A DNA stretch of 14,531 bases, from assembly GCA_001804205.1 (NCBI GenBank), contig MHFM01000042.1, forward strand, positions 74,913 to 89,443, given 5' to 3'. The position numbers and the translations under genes are program-made. Numbering within the stretch: position 1 is the stretch's first letter; every line of letters starts with the position of its first letter. The notes beneath the pieces were generated by a model. The model was not told the DNA's origin, did no database searches, and saw only the letters and a list, made by a program, of their open reading frames with translations. The DNA is from Omnitrophica bacterium RIFCSPLOWO2_01_FULL_45_10b (GTDB taxonomy: Bacteria; Omnitrophota; Omnitrophia; Omnitrophales; Danuiimicrobiaceae). Below, piece by piece: positions 12,259-14,531 of this stretch.

Positions 12259-13535
12259 ATTTGCTGATCAAACAAGCTCATGTCATTGATCCCAAAAATC
12301 AAGTGGACGGAGTGTTTGACCTTTTGATTAAAAAAGGGTCGATCGCGGAGCTTAAAAAAGAAATTAAAGCAGATGGCGTTGAAGTTTTTGATGCAAAAGG
12401 CTTGCATCTCTTTCCGGGCCTCATTGATATGCACGTTCATTTCCGCGAACCTGGTTTTGAACAGAAAGAAACCATTGTCTCCGGCGCTAAAGCTGCTTTA
12501 AAAGGGGGTTTTGTTGCTGCGGTTACGATGCCGAATACGAATCCGCCGTGTGATCATCAAAGCGTCATCGATAACATTATCCGAAAAGCAAACGAGGTTC
12601 CATTTTACATTTTCCCCTCAGCTACTTTAACCAAGGAACGCGCCGGAAAAGAGCTTTCTGAAATGGCCGACTTGAAACGCGCCGGCGCTTGGGCCGTTAC
12701 TGATGACGGCAGCTGGGTCAGCGACTCCCTCCTGATGCGCCGGGCGATGGAGTACGCTTCCATGCTGAACCTTCTTGTCATTAGTCATGCGGAAGACCAT
12801 CGCTTGACTTCGGATGGAGTCATGAATGAAAGCGTTGTGTCCACCAAACTTGGGCTTAAAGGAATTCCGGATGCAAGCGAAGAGATCGCTGCAAGCCGCG
12901 ATATCATACTTGCCGAGCTGACTCATGCGCCGCTTCATTTAACTCATATTTCAACAAAAGGAACGGTGGAATTGGTTCGCGCAGCCAAAGCAAAGAAACT
13001 TCCCGTGACTTGCGATGTAACGCCGCACCATATTAGCTTGACTGACGAGATGCTTGAACATTACGACACTAATTTCAAAATGATGCCTCCATTAAGAACC
13101 GAAGAAGATCGGAAAGCATTGGTATCCGGTTTAAAAGACGGCGCCATCGATGCCATTGCTACCGATCATGCGCCCCATACCGACGAAGAAAAAATGGCTG
13201 AATTTTCCGATGCACCGGTTGGCGTCACAGGACTTGAAACAGCGCTCGGCGTCATCTTAACCAAACTTTATCATGGGAAAATTTTAAGCCTAAGTGAAAT
13301 CGTAATGAAAATGTCAATGCGTCCTAGCGAAATTTTGAAACTTCCGAATGGATTTGGGCAAATTAAAGTTGGGACAGAAGCCAATCTTACCCTGGTTGAT
13401 CTCAATCACGAATGGATGGTGCGTAAAGAAGAGTTTGTTTCGAAGTCAAAAAATTCCTGTTTCATCGGCGCAAAGTTTAAAGGAAAAGCGGTAGTAACGA
13501 TTTGTCGGGGGAAACTGTGGCAAAGGCAATCCTAG
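12255..13535 (+). CDS. pyrC: Dihydroorotase (type I)
   Basis: PyrC cyclises carbamoyl-aspartate to dihydroorotate and is a zinc amidohydrolase. The 426-residue length matches the type I (Bacillus/Aquifex-like) class rather than the ~350-residue E. coli type. Metal and substrate motifs are GLIDMHVHFREPG (55-67; H60, H62), TDDGSWVSD (149-157) with an Asp at the place of the bridging ligand, ISHAED (176-181; H178), LTHIST (229-234; H231) and IATDHAPHTDEEK (301-313; D304). It starts with an ATGA overlap on pyrB. Its last 19 bases overlap a relic GTG start that reads like the beginning of carA, which suggests that carA once overlapped pyrC directly. Confidence 0.96.
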   Translation: MNLLIKQAHVIDPKNQVDGVFDLLIKKGSIAELKKEIKADGVEVFDAKGLHLFPGLIDMHVHFREPGFEQKETIVSGAKAALKGGFVAAVTMPNTNPPCDHQSVIDNIIRKANEVPFYIFPSATLTKERAGKELSEMADLKRAGAWAVTDDGSWVSDSLLMRRAMEYASMLNLLVISHAEDHRLTSDGVMNESVVSTKLGLKGIPDASEEIAASRDIILAELTHAPLHLTHISTKGTVELVRAAKAKKLPVTCDVTPHHISLTDEMLEHYDTNFKMMPPLRTEEDRKALVSGLKDGAIDAIATDHAPHTDEEKMAEFSDAPVGVTGLETALGVILTKLYHGKILSLSEIVMKMSMRPSEILKLPNGFGQIKVGTEANLTLVDLNHEWMVRKEEFVSKSKNSCFIGAKFKGKAVVTICRGKLWQRQS

Positions 13536-13624
13536 CATTAGAAAAATATTCGTCATTGCGAGGAGGCCGTCAGGCCGACGAGGCAATCTCTGATCCCGGG
13601 ATTGCTTCGCTTCGCTCGCAATGA
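13517..13624 (+). pseudogene. Relic carA start read into a palindromic repeat (35-codon frame)
   Basis: The frame GTG-GCA-AAG at 13517 encodes VAKAILALE, nearly the same as TKAILALE at the start of the intact carA downstream. It then runs into the palindromic repeat and stops at TGA 13622-13624. The 24-bp match (13520-13543 against 13644-13667) has six substitutions, five of them synonymous. This frame is in a different phase from carA, so it cannot make the full protein. It is probably the old carA start, displaced when the repeat arrived. It might still be translated as a leader whose stop lies 13 nt before the carA ATG. Confidence 0.6.
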
Positions 13625-13626
13625 CG
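13551..13626. repeat. 76-bp palindromic intergenic repeat
   Basis: Perfect 12-bp terminal inverted repeats CGTCATTGCGAG (13551-13562) and CTCGCAATGACG (13615-13626) enclose an inner inverted pair GCAATC (13584-13589)/GATTGC (13600-13605) and a GGCC-GTCA-GGCC mini-hairpin (13566-13577). The termini resemble a type of dispersed palindromic repeat that I recall from several bacterial genomes. There is no transposase inside, so it would be non-autonomous. It sits between the relic and the present carA start codons, and its right end abuts the GGGAAG ribosome binding site of carA. Confidence 0.75.
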
Positions 13627-13637
13627 GGAAGATTAAG

Positions 13638-14531
13638 ATGATGACAAAAGCAATTCTAGCGCTTGAAGACGGCTTGGTATTTGAAGGCATCTCCTTCGGT
13701 CATGAGGGAGAGACTTATGGCGAGGTTGTTTTTAATACATCACTTTCCGGCTATCAGGAAATTTTGACCGATCCTTCCTACAAAGGTCAGATTGTTACCA
13801 TGACTTACCCCCACATCGGAAATTACGGAGTCAATGAAGCGGACAACGAATCGAGAAAGCCTTGGGTCGAAGGGTTTGTGGTAAAGGAATTAAGCCCAAT
13901 GGTCAGCAATTGGCGCTCTGAAATGTCACTCGATGAATATTTGAAAAAGCACAAAGTGATCGGAATTCAAGGGATTGACACGCGGAAACTCGTGAAACAT
14001 CTTCGCGACGAAGGAGCTAAGAAAGGTATCATTTCCACCGTGGATCTTGATGTGAAGCGATTGGTCCAAAAAGCCAAAAATTTACCGAGCATTGTTGGAA
14101 TCGATCTGGTCAAGGAAGTGACGACGAAGAAAGCATACGATTTTAACGAGGGGCTTTTGGAAGAATTTAGCTGGCCTTCGAAGGCTTTATGTCCTCCGAA
14201 GAAACATTCCATTGTTTGTGTCGACGGGGGAATTAAATTCAATATTTTAAGAAAACTCAATCAACACGGCTTTCGAGTGAAGGTGGTTCCGGCTCATACA
14301 AGTGCGAAAGAGATACTCAAATTGAAACCGGAAGGGGTTTTTTATTCGAATGGGCCGGGCGACCCGGAACCTGTCACTTATTTATGGCAATCGATGCGTG
14401 AATTGATCGGAAAGGTTCCGATTTTCGGAATTTGCCTCGGCCATCAAATGCTGGGCCTTGCGCTTGGCGGAAAAACGTTTAAGTTAAAATTCGGCCACCG
14501 CGGCGGAAATCATCCGGTCATGGATTTGAAA
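13638..14531 (+). CDS. carA: Carbamoyl-phosphate synthase small subunit (partial, 3' end beyond window)
   Basis: CarA is the glutaminase that supplies ammonia to the CarB large subunit for carbamoyl phosphate, used by PyrB and in arginine synthesis. The frame is open for 298 codons to the window end; typical CarA has ~360-380 residues. The N-terminal domain opens MMTKAILALEDGLVFEG and includes FNTSLSGYQEILTDPSY (32-48), GNYGVN (61-66) and GIQGIDTRKL (109-118). The class I amidotransferase domain begins near 190 with SNGPGDP (237-243) and GICLGHQMLGLALGG (264-278), where Cys266 is the nucleophile. The start is ATG 13638 or 13641; GGGAAG (13626-13631) is the likely ribosome binding site. It is fourth in the pyr operon, and carB would be expected next. 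Confidence 0.96.
   Translation, partial: MMTKAILALEDGLVFEGISFGHEGETYGEVVFNTSLSGYQEILTDPSYKGQIVTMTYPHIGNYGVNEADNESRKPWVEGFVVKELSPMVSNWRSEMSLDEYLKKHKVIGIQGIDTRKLVKHLRDEGAKKGIISTVDLDVKRLVQKAKNLPSIVGIDLVKEVTTKKAYDFNEGLLEEFSWPSKALCPPKKHSIVCVDGGIKFNILRKLNQHGFRVKVVPAHTSAKEILKLKPEGVFYSNGPGDPEPVTYLWQSMRELIGKVPIFGICLGHQMLGLALGGKTFKLKFGHRGGNHPVMDLK

Overview
The window reads as chromosomal housekeeping DNA from a bacterium with an outer membrane. An LptF/LptG-family permease implies LPS export, while pyrimidine synthesis is controlled by PyrR, which is best known from Gram-positive bacteria. All protein genes and both RNA genes lie on the + strand. Gene density is high, there are several ATGA overlaps, and intergenic regions carry palindromic repeats. 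The tRNA has no encoded CCA. This combination fits an uncultivated lineage such as Omnitrophota or a related PVC-type phylum. That placement is an impression from gene content and repeat style, not a phylogenetic result.

Layout. (1) 1-1100: the 3' end of dnaE, then a sigma70-type promoter driving an HU-family gene and a cold-shock protein gene, closed by a hairpin. (2) 1108-4882: rsmE, a CvpA-family membrane protein, 3-methyladenine DNA glycosylase and dnaG, tightly packed. (3) 4945-7707: rpoD with its own extended -10 promoter, then a MIP18/SufT-like gene and a TPR protein gene. (4) 7708-8147: a 440-bp region without protein genes, holding a tRNA with anticodon CAT, a GGCGGA/TCCGCC palindromic element and an 89-bp tandem repeat whose units end like the tRNA acceptor arm. 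(5) 8148-9904: a DUF502 membrane protein and the LptF/LptG permease, overlapping by 4 bp. (6) 9918-10456: promoter and RNase P RNA. (7) 10477-14531: the pyrimidine operon with promoter, a PyrR-binding hairpin, an intrinsic terminator, pyrR, pyrB, pyrC and carA, the last cut by the window end.

The pyr operon is the most informative part. Its leader carries a hairpin with a CTGAGA hexaloop matching the known PyrR-binding loop CNGNGA, followed by a terminator just before pyrR, which indicates UMP-responsive attenuation. Two features are unusual. A perfect 13-bp inverted repeat brackets the whole pyrR-pyrB gap, and its right arm contains the pyrB initiation region. A palindromic repeat separates a relic carA start (frame GTG-AKAILALE) from the present carA start (TKAILALE); the two 24-bp copies differ almost only at synonymous positions.

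No large new multi-gene system is visible. The candidate novelties are the tRNA-associated repeat array, the pyrR-pyrB RNA element and the duplicated carA start.
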